Shown: piece after piece, positions 31,056 through 40,990 of the stretch
How the letters are laid out: the number at the start of each line of letters is the position of its first letter
Numbering within the stretch: position 1 is the first letter of the stretch
DNA from: Pseudomonas atagonensis
Lineage (GTDB): Bacteria; Pseudomonadota; Gammaproteobacteria; Pseudomonadales; Pseudomonadaceae
DNA length: 64,000 bases
Reading direction: 5' to 3'
NCBI RefSeq assembly: GCF_011369485.1
Contig: NZ_VXCA01000015.1
Span: 1 to 64,000 of the forward strand
The notes under the pieces: generated by a model
The model's input: only the letters and a program-made list of their open reading frames with translations
Told to the model about the DNA's origin: nothing
Database searches by the model: none
Program-made: the position numbers and the translations under genes

Positions 31056-31085
31056 TTTGCAAATGAGGCTGATAGCGGGCATAGT
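31056..31085 (+). promoter_or_regulatory. Candidate sigma-70 promoter of the first NlpC/P60 gene
   Basis: TTGCAA (31056-31061), an 18-base spacer and CATAGT (31080-31085), 37 bases before the chosen start codon. Moderate match only. Confidence 0.35.
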
Positions 31086-31122
31086 CTCGGCTTCTTTACA
31101 ACTATCAGCCACGGTCGTGCCC

Positions 31123-31737
31123 ATGCTAAAGCGCTTCGCACCCCTCGTGCCTCTCGCACTCGTCACCCTGTTGTACGGTTGCGCTGCTCATTCTCCAGTC
31201 CAAGAGCAGCCTCAACAGGTCAAAAATTCTGCCACCGCCCAGTCTTCCGTTATTTATCAGGAAGAGTTGGACACCGAAAAAGAACTCTCGGATTTCAACA
31301 AGAAGCCTTACGAGCTTCCTGTTCTGGCCGACAGCATCCTCGAACGCGGCATGTCCCTGATCGGTACCCGTTACCGTTTCGGCGGTACTTCTGAAGCCGG
31401 TTTCGACTGCAGCGGCTTCATCGGCTACCTGTTCCGCAAAGAAGCCGGCATGAATCTGCCACGCTCCACCCGCGAAATGATCAACGTGGACGCGCCGCTG
31501 GTATCGCGCAGCAATCTCGAGCCGGGCGATCTGCTGTTCTTCGCCACCAACGGTCGTCGCGGTCGTGTCAGCCACGCCGGAATCTACCTGGGCGACAACC
31601 AGTTCATCCACTCCAGCAGCCGTCGCAGTGGCGGTGTCCGCATCGACAGCCTGGGTGACAGCTACTGGAGCAAGACCTTCATCGAAGCCAAGCGCGCTCT
31701 CGCCATGGCGCCGACCGTGGTCACCGCCCGCAAGTAA
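31123..31737 (+). CDS. NlpC/P60 (C40) lipoprotein peptidase
   Basis: A 204-residue outer-membrane-type lipoprotein, predicted to cleave peptidoglycan stem peptides. The signal peptide ends in a lipobox with Cys20 (LLYGC). The C-terminal NlpC/P60 domain has catalytic Cys96 in GFDCSGFIGYLF, His151 in VSHAGIYLG and His163 in FIHSSSR. I start at the ATG at 31123 because it gives a canonical signal peptide; the upstream in-frame TTG does not. It is a tandem paralogue of the next gene (both share LPRSTREMI and LLFFATNG-like blocks). Confidence 0.9.
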   Translation: MLKRFAPLVPLALVTLLYGCAAHSPVQEQPQQVKNSATAQSSVIYQEELDTEKELSDFNKKPYELPVLADSILERGMSLIGTRYRFGGTSEAGFDCSGFIGYLFRKEAGMNLPRSTREMINVDAPLVSRSNLEPGDLLFFATNGRRGRVSHAGIYLGDNQFIHSSSRRSGGVRIDSLGDSYWSKTFIEAKRALAMAPTVVTARK

Positions 31738-31827
31738 TTCCCCTGTTGTCGCCACGTCCGAGGCGGCGACAACGGCTCCCGGCAACGGAGTAGACTTAGA
31801 CTTTACAAGGTGAAGTTAAAGTCTTAC

Positions 31828-31855
31828 TTGAAGTTTGCCGCGTAGCCGCTAGAAT
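31828..31855 (+). promoter_or_regulatory. Candidate promoter in the leader of the second NlpC/P60 gene
   Basis: TTGAAG (31828-31833), a 16-base spacer and TAGAAT (31850-31855). A perfect 8-bp inverted repeat, AGACTTTA (31798-31805)/TAAAGTCT (31817-31824), lies just upstream and could be an operator. Confidence 0.45.
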
Positions 31856-31875
31856 CCTGAATCTATATTGATGGC

Positions 31876-31910
31876 AAACCGCCTGCGTGCTGCGCAGGCG
31901 GTTTTGTTTT
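31876..31910 (+). terminator. Terminator-like hairpin between the NlpC/P60 genes
   Basis: AAACCGCCTGCG/TGCGCAGGCGGTTTT forms a strong stem followed by GTTTT. It ends the upstream gene. It also sits only about 15-20 bases after the predicted transcription start of the downstream gene, so it may act as an attenuator. Confidence 0.75.
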
Positions 31911-31958
31911 CTGTCCATCCGGCAGAGAAAGCCGCAGCCAGATCAGGATGTTCTGCTT

Positions 31959-32495
31959 ATGACCATGTCGGCCCGCCTCGCATTGATGTTCTTCGCAGCG
32001 CTGCTCAGCGCCTGTGCCAGCCGTACTCCGCCGCCTGCGCCTGTGGTTCGCGCGCCGGTAGTATTCGGACCTTCCCAAGCTTTTTCACCTGCTGCTGAAG
32101 ACGTGCTGTTCCGCGCGCTCGGTCTGGTTGGCACGCCTTATCGCTGGGGCGGCAACACGCCGGATTCGGGTTTTGATTGCAGCGGCCTGATCGGCTTTGT
32201 CTACCGTGATGCGGCGGGCATTTCCTTGCCGCGCTCCACACGCGAAATGATCGTCATGCAGGCGCCGAATGTCGGTAAGGAAGGCTTGCAGACCGGCGAC
32301 CTGATTTTCTTCGCCACCAACGGCGGCTCGCAGGTCAGTCATGCGGGGATTTACGTCGGAGAAGGGCGCTTCGTACATGCACCGGCCACTGGCGGCACGG
32401 TGAAACTCGACAGCCTGTCGAAGGCGTATTGGCAGAAGGCTTATCTGAGTGCCAAGCGGGTGCTGCAGCCGGAGCATCTGGCGCATAACCCGTAA
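31959..32495 (+). CDS. NlpC/P60 (C40) lipoprotein peptidase, second copy
   Basis: A 178-residue lipoprotein with a C40 peptidase domain. The signal peptide has lipobox LSAC with Cys19 if translation begins at 31959 (Cys17 from the ATG at 31965). The catalytic residues are Cys74 in FDCSGLIGFVY and His128 in VSHAGIYVG, with FVHAPAT toward the end. AGGA at 31945-31949 supports the chosen start. It shares the domain plan of the upstream gene but lacks most of its N-terminal spacer. Predicted to be a peptidoglycan hydrolase. Confidence 0.9.
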   Translation: MTMSARLALMFFAALLSACASRTPPPAPVVRAPVVFGPSQAFSPAAEDVLFRALGLVGTPYRWGGNTPDSGFDCSGLIGFVYRDAAGISLPRSTREMIVMQAPNVGKEGLQTGDLIFFATNGGSQVSHAGIYVGEGRFVHAPATGGTVKLDSLSKAYWQKAYLSAKRVLQPEHLAHNP

Positions 32496-32516
32496 TTCAA
32501 ATTGCTCGCCATCCAA

Positions 32517-32606
32517 TGTAGGAGTGAGCCTGCTCGCGATAACGGTTGATCAATCAACATTGATGTTGAATGTGACACCGTCATCGCGAGCAGGCTCACT
32601 CCTACA
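32517..32606. repeat. REP doublet (REPIN-like)
   Basis: A 24-base unit beginning TGTAGGAGTGAGCCTG (32517-32540) is repeated in perfect inverted orientation at 32583-32606, with 42 bases between. It lies between convergent genes. Confidence 0.85.
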
Positions 32607-32629
32607 GTTGTTTTGTGCCAGGCAACAAG

Positions 32630-33943
32630 TTATTTACTGGCAGACACTCGCCACACCTTGTTCCCGACATCATCGGCCACCAGCAATCCACCCTGCTGGT
32701 CGATCACCACGCCCACCGGGCGACCCATGGCGTTTTCGTCCTTGTCGAGGAAGCCGGTCAGCACGTCCACCGGTTTACCGCTCGGCTTGCCCGCCGCAAA
32801 CGGTACGAAAATCACTTTATAGCCACTGTGCGGTTTACGGTTCCATGAACCGTGCTGGCCGATGAAGGCGCCGTCCTTGAACTGTGCCGGCAACGTGTTG
32901 CCTTCGGCGAACGTCAAACCCAGCGAGGCGGTATGCGGGCCAACCGCATAGTCCGGGGCGATGGCTTTGGCCACGAGATCCGGATTTTGTGGCGAAACAC
33001 GCACATCGACATGCTGCCCGTAGTAACTGAACGGCCAGCCATAGAAGCCGCCATCCTTGACCGAGGTGATGTAGTCGGGCACCAGATCGCTGCCGATTTC
33101 GTCACGCTCGTTGACCGCCGTCCACAACGCGCCACTGGTGGGTTCCCAGGCCAGGCCGTTTGGATTGCGAATGCCCGAGGCGAAGATCCGGTGATTGCCG
33201 GTCGCGCGATCCACTTCCCAGATCGCTGCACGACCTTCCTCTTTGTCCAGACCGTTTTCACCGACGTTGCTGTTCGAGCCGACAGTGACGTAGAGCTTGC
33301 TACCGTCCTTGCTGGCGATAACGTTCTTGGTCCAGTGGTGGTTCAGCGTGCCGCCCGGCAGGTCGGCCACTTTGATCGGCTGCGTTTTGATCTCGGTCGC
33401 GCCGGCCTCGTAATGGAAGCGCAGCAGGCGATCGGTGTCGGCGACGTACAGGTCGTTGCCGACCAGGGTCATGCCAAAGGGTGAATTGAGATTCTGCAAA
33501 AACACTGTTCGCGTTTCGGCCACACCGTCGTGGTCAGCGTCGCGCAGCAAGGTGATGCGATTCGGGCTCGGTACACCGGCGCCAGCCTTGCCCATGACTT
33601 TTTTCATCACCCAGCCACGAATGCCGCTGCTGTCGTCAGGTTTGGGCGGCGCATTGGTTTCTGCCACCAGCACGTCGCCGTTTGGCAGCACATAGAGCCA
33701 GCGCGGGTGATCGAGGCCTTCGGCAAATGCCGCCACCTGAGTGCCGGCGGCAGCGGTCGGTTTGCCGCCCTCGGGCCAGCCAATCGCCGGGGCAATGTTC
33801 ACCGTGGGGATCAGGGTTTTGTTCGGTTCGGGCAACTTGGGCGACGGACCGGTGCCGTCGATGACTTGCAGGCTGGAGGATTCGCCGCAGGCAGTGAGTC
33901 CTCCGGCGAGGGCGATGACTAAAACGAACGGGGGCTTGCGCAT
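32630..33943 (-). CDS. Sorbosone dehydrogenase family lipoprotein (beta-propeller)
   Basis: A 437-residue exported lipoprotein: signal peptide [19 protein letters not shown] with lipobox LTAC. The rest is a six-bladed beta-propeller of the glucose/sorbosone dehydrogenase family (PQQ-dependent aldose dehydrogenase-like). Recognisable blocks are [61 protein letters not shown] and [17 protein letters not shown]. The substrate and use of PQQ are unknown. It is a single gene opposite the NlpC genes. Confidence 0.86.
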   Translation of the reverse strand: MRKPPFVLVIALAGGLTACGESSSLQVIDGTGPSPKLPEPNKTLIPTVNIAPAIGWPEGGKPTAAAGTQVAAFAEGLDHPRWLYVLPNGDVLVAETNAPPKPDDSSGIRGWVMKKVMGKAGAGVPSPNRITLLRDADHDGVAETRTVFLQNLNSPFGMTLVGNDLYVADTDRLLRFHYEAGATEIKTQPIKVADLPGGTLNHHWTKNVIASKDGSKLYVTVGSNSNVGENGLDKEEGRAAIWEVDRATGNHRIFASGIRNPNGLAWEPTSGALWTAVNERDEIGSDLVPDYITSVKDGGFYGWPFSYYGQHVDVRVSPQNPDLVAKAIAPDYAVGPHTASLGLTFAEGNTLPAQFKDGAFIGQHGSWNRKPHSGYKVIFVPFAAGKPSGKPVDVLTGFLDKDENAMGRPVGVVIDQQGGLLVADDVGNKVWRVSASK

Positions 33944-34009
33944 TGCTGATCTTCCCTATGAATGCATTCTTAATCATAGAGGAGGGCGCAAGCCCGATGG
34001 TTCAACTGC

Positions 34010-34594
34010 TCAGCCGCGAGCTTCCTTGAACAGCACGGCGATGCCCGGATGGTAGTTGCCGGCCTCGCTGCGCAACTTGCGGTAGGCATAAGGGAAATAC
34101 CAGGCTACGGCGCAGGTGTGTTCCTTTTGCAGGTCGTCGACCATGTCCTGGAGTTCTTCGGGGGTGGCGCTGTGCTGGGCTTTCTGCGGCGCGACAAACA
34201 GGCAGCCCAGCTTGAGATCGCTGGCGTAGCTGATGCGTTTGGCGTCGCTGGTGATGTCCAGCAAGGCCTGGGTCAGATTGAGGTTGTTGACCCGTGGCCA
34301 GCGTTGCGTGGCCTGAATGAACGCGCGATCTTCACTGCCGGCCAGAAACAGATCGGCGCGGGCGTTGCGCTCGCCTTCCTCATTTTGTTTGCGTGTGGGC
34401 GTGTCGTTGAGGGTTACCAGTTCGGCCATCCATGCTGCGGCCGAGAGCAATCCGAGATTGGCTTTCTCGTCATGCCAGTAAGGCGTGTCGCTGTCACCGC
34501 GCACGGCGTTGTAGCGGTCGATACAGTCAAACCAGCGTTCTAGCACCGGGCGCAGGAATTCCAGGCGCGGATTGCTGATGATCATGCCTTGCAT
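34010..34594 (-). CDS. Conserved hypothetical protein
   Basis: A 194-residue soluble protein with no signal peptide. I do not recognise a domain. It is rich in aromatic and charged residues (RWFDCIDRYNAVRGDSDTPYWHDEKANLGLL) and ends VAWYFPYAYRKLRSEAGNYHPGIAVLFKEARG, each given here as landmarks. The start at 34594 is preferred because AAGG lies about 8 bases upstream. An ATG at 34603 sits directly on that site. It is divergent from the cobalamin operon, but no link to B12 is evident. Confidence 0.7.
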   Translation of the reverse strand: MQGMIISNPRLEFLRPVLERWFDCIDRYNAVRGDSDTPYWHDEKANLGLLSAAAWMAELVTLNDTPTRKQNEEGERNARADLFLAGSEDRAFIQATQRWPRVNNLNLTQALLDITSDAKRISYASDLKLGCLFVAPQKAQHSATPEELQDMVDDLQKEHTCAVAWYFPYAYRKLRSEAGNYHPGIAVLFKEARG

Positions 34595-34770
34595 CGTAAT
34601 CATCCTTATTGTTGTGATGGCTTTTTCGAGAAAAGCATGGCTCTTTGATATCACTTGTTTCAGCATGGCACAAGATTGGCGCCAGTTAATTGATCGGCGG
34701 CAGTTATTCACCCGTTGACCCCCTCTTTAATTGACGCTCCACCCCCAACCCTCTAACCTTCGCGGCTTGT

Positions 34771-34975
34771 TTCAGGTGCTCTGTGACCTGCGTCGACAGA
34801 GTGAAACAGGGAAGCCGGTGAGGGTTGTCTTCAAGCGAAGATTCACCACGATCCCGGCGCTGCCCCCGCAACGGTAAATGAGTAAAAGCTGCGCCTTGAG
34901 CCACTGCTTCGACACAAGCGGGAAGGCGCGCAGCCAGGCGATTCGCCGCTCATGAGCCCGGAGACCGGCCTGATC
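34771..34975 (+). promoter_or_regulatory. Cobalamin (B12) riboswitch
   Basis: The leader before cobO contains the features of the adenosylcobalamin aptamer. These are a P1/P2-proximal segment with GGTGCT (34775-34780), a central GCCCCCGCAACGGTAA block near 34860-34877 and GCCACTG near 34900. The B12 box AGCCCGGAGACCGGCCTG lies near 34955-34972. The aptamer is followed by about 95 bases before cobO, room for an expression platform. TTGACG (34731-34736) may be the upstream -35, but its -10 is weak. B12 binding would repress the ten-gene operon. It accounts for most of the 474-base gap 34595-35068. Confidence 0.93.
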
Positions 34976-35068
34976 CATCCAGCGGCATCACGGTGGGCGA
35001 TGCCAGGCTTTTTGCCGTCTATTCTTGTGCCTGCCCGCCGTTATCCAGCCTCAACGGAGAGCTCCCCC

Positions 35069-35680
35069 ATGACTGATTCCCCCGAGCGTGACGAACGCCA
35101 TCTGGCGCGTATGCAACGCAAAAAAGCCGTCATCGACGAACGCATCGCCAACTCGCCTGACGAATGCGGCCTAGTGCTGGTACTGACCGGCAACGGCAAA
35201 GGCAAAAGCAGCTCGGCGTTCGGCATGCTCGCCCGCGCCATGGGCCACGGCATGCAGTGCGGCGTCGTGCAGTTCATCAAGGGTCGCAACAGCACCGGTG
35301 AAGAGCTGTTTTTCCGCCGCTTTCCCGAGCAAGTGCGCTTTCACGTGATGGGCGAGGGTTTCACCTGGGAAACCCAGGATCGTCAGCGTGACATCGCCGC
35401 TGCCGAAGCCGCTTGGGCTGTTTCACGTGAACTGCTGCGCGATCCGTCGATCGGTCTGGTGGTGCTCGATGAATTGAACATCGCCCTCAAGCACGGTTAC
35501 CTCGATCTCGATCAGGTGCTCAGCGACTTGCAGGCGCGTCCGCCGATGCAGCATGTGATCGTCACCGGTCGCGCGGCCAAGCCGGAAATGATCGAGATGG
35601 GCGACACGGTCACCGAAATGGGCATGCTCAAACACGCCTTCCAGGCTGGCATCAAAGCGCAGAAAGGCGTCGAACTTTGA
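35069..35680 (+). CDS. cobO: Corrinoid adenosyltransferase
   Basis: Transfers 5'-deoxyadenosyl from ATP to Co(I) corrinoids (CobO/CobA/BtuR family). The 203 residues carry the P-loop TGNGKGKSSSAFGMLARA near residue 36, the family stretch GVVQFIKG, and LVVLDELNIALKHGYLD. The ATG at 35069 follows GGAGAG. It is the first gene behind the riboswitch. cobB begins at a TTG overlapping its stop codon. Confidence 0.95.
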   Translation: MTDSPERDERHLARMQRKKAVIDERIANSPDECGLVLVLTGNGKGKSSSAFGMLARAMGHGMQCGVVQFIKGRNSTGEELFFRRFPEQVRFHVMGEGFTWETQDRQRDIAAAEAAWAVSRELLRDPSIGLVVLDELNIALKHGYLDLDQVLSDLQARPPMQHVIVTGRAAKPEMIEMGDTVTEMGMLKHAFQAGIKAQKGVEL

Positions 35681-36972
35681 ATCAACCACGTCACTGCCCG
35701 GCGGTTCTGATCGCCGCGCCGGCCTCCGGCCAGGGCAAGACCACCGTTACTGCTGCGCTCGCTCGTTTGCACCGCAATCAGGGGCGCAAGGTTCGCGTGT
35801 TCAAATGCGGGCCGGACTTTCTCGACCCGATGATTCTCGAGCGCGCCAGCGGTGCGCCGGTGTATCAACTGGACATGTGGATGGTCGGCGAGCAGGAAAG
35901 CCGTCGGCTGTTGTGGGAAGCCGCCGCTGAAGCTGATCTGATTCTGATCGAAGGCGTGATGGGGTTGTTTGACGGCACGCCGTCCAGCGCCGATCTGGCG
36001 CGGCATTTCGGTGTGCCGGTGCTCGGCGTGATCGACGGCACCGCCATGGCTCAGACCTTTGGTGCGTTGGCATTGGGGCTGGCGCGTTATCAGCCAGACT
36101 TGCCGTTTGCCGGCGTTCTGGCCAATCGCGTCGGCACCTTGCGCCACGCGCAGTTGCTCGAAGGCAGCCTCACCGAAGGTTTGCGCTGGTATGGCGCATT
36201 GTCCCGCGAGACCGGGATCGAGCTGCCGAGCCGCCACCTCGGCCTCGTGCAGGCCAGCGAACTGAATGACCTCGACGTGCGTCTCGATGCGGCCGCCGCA
36301 GCCCTCGCCAACAGTTGCGAGGTAGCGCTGCCACCGGCCGTGGCGTTCGCCGCGCCTGACGTGATCGCTGCCGAGCCGTTGCTCAAAGGCGTGCGCATTG
36401 CCGTTGCCCGTGATGAAGCGTTTGCCTTCACCTACGGCGCGAGCCTCGACTTGCTGCGAGCAATGGGCGCCGAATTGAGCTTCTTCTCGCCGATCCGCGA
36501 TAGGCAATTGCCCGAGGCGGACAGCCTGTATCTGCCCGGTGGTTACCCAGAGCTGCACCACGTTGCGTTGTCGCAGAACACTGCGATGCTCGATGCGATC
36601 CGCGCACATCATGAGGCTGGCAAACCGCTGCTCGCCGAGTGTGGCGGCATGCTTTACCTGCTCGATTCCCTGACCGACGTGGAAGGCATCCGCGCAGAGC
36701 TGGTCGGTTTGCTGGCGGGTGATGCGGTGATGCAAAAGCGTCTCGCGGCGTTGGCTCTGCAAGCGGTCGAACTGCCGGAAGGTTCGTTACGCGGCCACAC
36801 CTATCACCATTCCCTGACCACCACTGAACTGACGCCGATTGCCCGAGGCCTCAGCCCCAACGGCGGTCGCGGCGCCGAAGCGGTTTACCGGGATGGGCGG
36901 ATGACGGCTTCGTACGTGCATTTTTATTTCCCGTCGAATCCATCGGCGATTGCTGCACTGTTGGTGCCATGA
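35677..36972 (+). CDS. cobB: Cobyrinate a,c-diamide synthase
   Basis: ATP- and glutamine-dependent amidation of the a and c side chains of (hydrogeno)cobyrinate (CobB/CbiA family). It has 431 residues. The N-terminal dethiobiotin-synthetase-like P-loop domain has AAPASGQGKTTVTAALA, and CGPDFLDPMILE follows. The C-terminal class I glutaminase-like domain has LAECGGMLYL (catalytic Cys) and ends with GHTYHHS. The start is TTG at 35677, the only one that keeps the P-loop region intact and spaced from AGAAAGG. Confidence 0.94.
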   Translation: MNQPRHCPAVLIAAPASGQGKTTVTAALARLHRNQGRKVRVFKCGPDFLDPMILERASGAPVYQLDMWMVGEQESRRLLWEAAAEADLILIEGVMGLFDGTPSSADLARHFGVPVLGVIDGTAMAQTFGALALGLARYQPDLPFAGVLANRVGTLRHAQLLEGSLTEGLRWYGALSRETGIELPSRHLGLVQASELNDLDVRLDAAAAALANSCEVALPPAVAFAAPDVIAAEPLLKGVRIAVARDEAFAFTYGASLDLLRAMGAELSFFSPIRDRQLPEADSLYLPGGYPELHHVALSQNTAMLDAIRAHHEAGKPLLAECGGMLYLLDSLTDVEGIRAELVGLLAGDAVMQKRLAALALQAVELPEGSLRGHTYHHSLTTTELTPIARGLSPNGGRGAEAVYRDGRMTASYVHFYFPSNPSAIAALLVP

Positions 36973-37619
36973 GCGACAACGCATTCACCGAAGCCGAGCG
37001 CGAAGCGCTCTACAAAGCCATTGCCGAGCGCCGCGACATGCGCCACTTCATCGGCGGCACCGTCGAGCCCGAACTGCTGCGCCGTTTGCTCGAAGCCGCC
37101 CACCAGGCCCCGAGCGTCGGCCTGATGCAGCCCTGGCGTTTCATCCGCATCAGCGACCGCAGTCTGCGCCAGCAGATCCAGCATTTGGTGGAAGAGGAGC
37201 GGGTACGCACTGCCGCAGCCCTCGGCGAGCGCAGCGACGAGTTCATGAAACTCAAAGTCGAAGGCATAACCGACTGCGCCGAAGTGCTGGTCGCCGCGTT
37301 GATGGATGATCGCGAGAAGCACATCTTCGGTCGCCGTACGTTGCCGGAAATGGACATGGCTTCGTTGTCCTGTGCGATTCAAAACCTGTGGCTGGCCTCC
37401 CGTGCGGAAGGCCTGGGCATGGGCTGGGTGTCGTTGTTCGAACCGCAGGCGCTCGCCGATCTGCTGAAATTGCCGGCCGGCGCCAAGCCTTTGGCCGTTT
37501 TGTGTCTAGGCCCGGTCAAGGAATTCTATCCGGCGCCGATGCTGGTACTCGAAGGGTGGGCGCAGGCGCGTCCGCTCAATGAGTTGCTGTTTGAGAATTA
37601 TTGGGGAGTGAGTCAATGA
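36969..37619 (+). CDS. bluB: 5,6-Dimethylbenzimidazole synthase
   Basis: Flavin-destroying enzyme that converts reduced FMN to 5,6-dimethylbenzimidazole, the lower ligand of B12, under aerobic conditions. It is a 216-residue nitroreductase-fold protein with [10 protein letters not shown] near the N-terminus, [15 protein letters not shown] in the flavin site and [12 protein letters not shown] near the end. The Asp and Ser used for FMN fragmentation could be present but I cannot assign them with certainty. It overlaps both neighbours by four bases. Its presence implies oxygen-dependent de novo lower-ligand synthesis. Confidence 0.94.
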   Translation: MSDNAFTEAEREALYKAIAERRDMRHFIGGTVEPELLRRLLEAAHQAPSVGLMQPWRFIRISDRSLRQQIQHLVEEERVRTAAALGERSDEFMKLKVEGITDCAEVLVAALMDDREKHIFGRRTLPEMDMASLSCAIQNLWLASRAEGLGMGWVSLFEPQALADLLKLPAGAKPLAVLCLGPVKEFYPAPMLVLEGWAQARPLNELLFENYWGVSQ

Positions 37620-38524
37620 GTGTGGCGTTGTTGAGTGTCGCCGCGGTTGCGCTGGATGCGCTGCTGGGTGAACCGAAACGCTGGCATCCGCTGGTGGCGT
37701 TCGGCAATTTTGCCGGGCGCATCGAGCAACGTTTCAACGCCGGGGGGCGTGGCTGGCGCAGCCATGGCGTCACGGCGTGGGTGATCGCAGTGCTGCCACT
37801 GACCTTGCTCGCCACGGCGTTTTCCTGGGCGCCGTACGTGGGCTGGGTCGTCGACATTCTGGCGTTGTATTGCGCCCTCGGCATGCGCAGTCTCGGCGAA
37901 CATGTCGAGCCAGTCGCCAAGGCGTTGCGCGCTGACGATCTGGACGAGGCACGCAAGCGTGTCGGTTATCTGGTCAGCCGCCAGACCAGCGAACTCGACA
38001 GCAGCGCCGTCGCCCGCGCTGCCACTGAATCGGTGCTGGAGAACGGCAGCGATGCAGTATTCGCCGCGCTGTTCTGGTTTGTCGTGGCCGGTGCGCCCGG
38101 CGTGGTGCTCTATCGCTTGAGCAATACGCTCGACGCGATGTGGGGCTATCGCAACGAACGCTTCGAGCGATTCGGCTGGTGTGCGGCAAAAATCGACGAT
38201 GTCCTCAACTACATTCCTGCGCGGCTGGTGGCGCTGACCTACGCGCTGCTCGGCAAAACCCGACTCGCCTTGAAATGCTGGCGGACCCAGGCGCCGAAGT
38301 GGGACAGCCCCAACGCTGGCCCCGTGATGGCCGCTGGCGCCGGTGCGTTGGGCGTGGAATTGGGCGGCCCGGCGATCTATCACGGCGAACTGCACGAGCG
38401 TCCGCAACTCGGTGAAGGCCCGGCGGCCGATGCCGATTCCATTGATCGTGGCTGGCAATTGGTTCAGCGCGGGGTATGGTTATGGCTGCTGATTCTCTGC
38501 GTGGGGGCTGAATTCTATGCTTGA
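37616..38524 (+). CDS. cbiB: Adenosylcobinamide-phosphate synthase
   Basis: Membrane enzyme (CobD in Pseudomonas denitrificans nomenclature, CbiB in Salmonella) that attaches aminopropanol phosphate to cobyric acid. It has 302 residues with several membrane segments. Hallmarks are [19 protein letters not shown] at the N-terminus, [20 protein letters not shown] and [18 protein letters not shown]. The start at 37616 overlaps the bluB stop. The end overlaps the start of the next gene by eight bases. Confidence 0.94.
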   Translation: MSVALLSVAAVALDALLGEPKRWHPLVAFGNFAGRIEQRFNAGGRGWRSHGVTAWVIAVLPLTLLATAFSWAPYVGWVVDILALYCALGMRSLGEHVEPVAKALRADDLDEARKRVGYLVSRQTSELDSSAVARAATESVLENGSDAVFAALFWFVVAGAPGVVLYRLSNTLDAMWGYRNERFERFGWCAAKIDDVLNYIPARLVALTYALLGKTRLALKCWRTQAPKWDSPNAGPVMAAGAGALGVELGGPAIYHGELHERPQLGEGPAADADSIDRGWQLVQRGVWLWLLILCVGAEFYA

Positions 38525-39509
38525 GCACGGTGGCCGGCTGCGCAAGGCCGCACTCGATTACGGCATTGCCGAGGCGGACTGGCTCGACCTGTCCAGCGGT
38601 CTGGCGCCGTGGCCGTTTGCGATTCCCGAGATTCCGCTGCGCGCCTGGGCGCGATTGCCGGAAACCGATGACGGACTGGAGCAGGCCGCGTGCGATTACT
38701 ACGGTGCCGCACAAGTGCTGCCGGTGGCCGGTTCGCAGATGGCCATTCAGTTGCTGCCGCGCTTGCGCCGTGCCGGCAAGGTCGGCGTGTTGTCGCCGTG
38801 TTATGCCGAGCACGCCGAGGCGTGGCGACGCAGTGGCTATATCGTGCGCGAAGTGCTGGAACAGGAAGTCGAGTTCTTTCTCGACAGCCTCGATGTGCTG
38901 GTGGTGGTCAATCCGAACAATCCGACCGGCCTGAGCCTGACGCCGGCGCGCTTGCTCGACTGGCATGCGCGGCTCGCGCAACGTGGTGGCTGGCTGGTAG
39001 TCGATGAAGCGTTCATGGACAACACGCCGCAACTCAGTCTGGCGCCTTACGCGCATCAAGTCGGGCTGATTGTGCTGCGTTCGTTCGGCAAGTTTTTCGG
39101 TCTGGCCGGCGTGCGTCTGGGCTTTGTGCTGGCCGAGCGCAAGTTGCTCAGATTGCTCGCCGAACAGGTCGGGCCGTGGGCGGTCAGCGGGCCGACGCGG
39201 GTGCTCGGCCAGGCCTGTCTGCAAGACACCGAAGGGCATACGCGTCAACGGATTCGCAGTGATGAAACGAGCGAGCGCCTGGCCCTGTTGCTGGAACGCT
39301 ATGGCTTCAAACCGCAGGGCGGTTGCGCGCTGTTTCAGTGGCTGATCACCGAGCAGGCGCAAGCGCTGCATGAATTCATGGCCCGACGCGGCATCCTCCT
39401 GCGCATCTTTACCCACAACAGCAGTTTGCGTTTCGGCCTGCCGGCCGATGCGGCTGAAGAGACGCGACTCGAACAAGCATTGCAAGCATTCGCCAAGGAA
39501 AACCAATGA
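38517..39509 (+). CDS. cobD: Threonine-phosphate decarboxylase (PLP-dependent)
   Basis: Makes (R)-1-aminopropan-2-yl phosphate for the nucleotide-loop linker of B12. It has 330 residues with a type I aminotransferase fold. Features are [11 protein letters not shown] at the N-terminus, [17 protein letters not shown], and the PLP-lysine region [20 protein letters not shown]. It is called CobC in P. denitrificans and CobD in Salmonella. Adjacent to cbiB, which uses its product. Confidence 0.93.
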   Translation: MLEHGGRLRKAALDYGIAEADWLDLSSGLAPWPFAIPEIPLRAWARLPETDDGLEQAACDYYGAAQVLPVAGSQMAIQLLPRLRRAGKVGVLSPCYAEHAEAWRRSGYIVREVLEQEVEFFLDSLDVLVVVNPNNPTGLSLTPARLLDWHARLAQRGGWLVVDEAFMDNTPQLSLAPYAHQVGLIVLRSFGKFFGLAGVRLGFVLAERKLLRLLAEQVGPWAVSGPTRVLGQACLQDTEGHTRQRIRSDETSERLALLLERYGFKPQGGCALFQWLITEQAQALHEFMARRGILLRIFTHNSSLRFGLPADAAEETRLEQALQAFAKENQ

Positions 39510-40957
39510 CCACCCTGATGGTGCAAGGCACCACCTCCGACGCCGGCAAAAGCACTTTGGTGACGGCGTTGTGCCGCTGGGCAACGCGTCAGGGCATCGC
39601 GGTGGTGCCGTTCAAACCGCAGAACATGGCGCTGAACAGCGCGGTGACTGCTGACGGCGGCGAGATCGGTCGTGCGCAAGCGGTACAGGCGCAAGCGGCA
39701 AACCTCGAACCGCACACCGATATGAATCCGGTGCTGCTCAAACCGAACAGTGACACCGGCGCGCAAGTGATTATCCATGGCCGTGCCGTCACCAGCATGA
39801 ACGCCGTGGCGTATCACGATTACAAAGCCATCGCGATGCAAGCCGTGCTGGCCTCGCACGAACGGCTCAGCGCTGCGTATCCGCTGGTCATGGTCGAGGG
39901 CGCGGGCTCTCCGGCAGAGATCAATCTGCGCGCTGGCGACATCGCCAACATGGGCTTTGCCGAAGCGGTGGATTGCCCGGTGTTGTTGATCGCCGATATC
40001 AATCGCGGCGGGGTTTTCGCCCATCTGGTCGGCACCTTGGAGCTGCTGTCGCCGAGCGAGCAGGCGCGGGTCAAAGGCTTCATCATCAATCGTTTTCGCG
40101 GCGACATTGCCTTGCTGCAACCGGGCCTCGACTGGCTCGAACAGCGCACCGGCAAAGCGGTGGTCGGCGTGCTGCCATACGTGATGGATCTGCACCTTGA
40201 GGCCGAAGACGGTATCGATCAGCGCCAGACCGACAAGGCTGAACAAGTGTTGAAAGTGCTGGTGCCGGTGCTGCCACGGATCAGCAACCACACCGATTTC
40301 GATCCGCTGCGTTTGCATCCGCAAGTCGACCTGCAGTTTGTCGGCCCGGGCCAGGCGATTCCACCGGCGGACTTGATCATCCTGCCTGGCTCGAAAAGCG
40401 TGCGCAGTGATCTGGCGTTTCTACGCGCCAACGGTTGGGAAACCGCGATCAGCCGTCACCTGCGTTACGGCGGCAAAGTGCTGGGGATTTGCGGCGGTCT
40501 GCAAATGCTTGGTGAGCAGGTGCACGACCCGCTCGGCCTGGAAGGTGCGCCCGGTTCGAGTGCCGGTCTGGGTTTGCTGGCGTTCGAAACCACGCTGGAA
40601 GCCGAGAAACAATTGCGCAACGTGCGCGGGCGTCTGGCGCTGGAAGATGCCGAGGTCAGTGGCTATGAAATTCATGCCGGTGTGACCAGCGGGCCGGCGC
40701 TGAAGCATGCGGCGGTGCATCTGGATGACGGTCGTTGCGACGGTGCGCAAGGTCTTGACGGACAGGTGTTCGGCACCTATCTGCATGGCTTGTTCGAATC
40801 ACCGGCAGCCAGTGCGGCATTGTTGCGCTGGGCCGGGTTGAGTGACGTGCAGGAGGTGGATTACCACGGCTTGCGCGAGCGCGATATCGAGCGGCTGGCG
40901 GATCTGGTGGAGAAGCATCTGGATACCGGTTTGTTGCGTCAGCTCTGTGGGATTTGA
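39506..40957 (+). CDS. cobQ: Cobyric acid synthase
   Basis: Amidates positions b, d, e and g of adenosylcobyrinate a,c-diamide using glutamine and ATP. It has 483 residues. The N-terminal [20 protein letters not shown] motif (first 20 residues or so) forms the P-loop. [15 protein letters not shown] and [11 protein letters not shown] follow, and the C-terminal glutaminase-like domain has [10 protein letters not shown] (nucleophile Cys) and GYEIHAGVT. It overlaps the upstream gene by four bases. Confidence 0.96.
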   Translation: MTTLMVQGTTSDAGKSTLVTALCRWATRQGIAVVPFKPQNMALNSAVTADGGEIGRAQAVQAQAANLEPHTDMNPVLLKPNSDTGAQVIIHGRAVTSMNAVAYHDYKAIAMQAVLASHERLSAAYPLVMVEGAGSPAEINLRAGDIANMGFAEAVDCPVLLIADINRGGVFAHLVGTLELLSPSEQARVKGFIINRFRGDIALLQPGLDWLEQRTGKAVVGVLPYVMDLHLEAEDGIDQRQTDKAEQVLKVLVPVLPRISNHTDFDPLRLHPQVDLQFVGPGQAIPPADLIILPGSKSVRSDLAFLRANGWETAISRHLRYGGKVLGICGGLQMLGEQVHDPLGLEGAPGSSAGLGLLAFETTLEAEKQLRNVRGRLALEDAEVSGYEIHAGVTSGPALKHAAVHLDDGRCDGAQGLDGQVFGTYLHGLFESPAASAALLRWAGLSDVQEVDYHGLRERDIERLADLVEKHLDTGLLRQLCGI

Positions 40958-40990
40958 ATTGTCTCGCCGTACATTTTTCAGGATGTCCTT

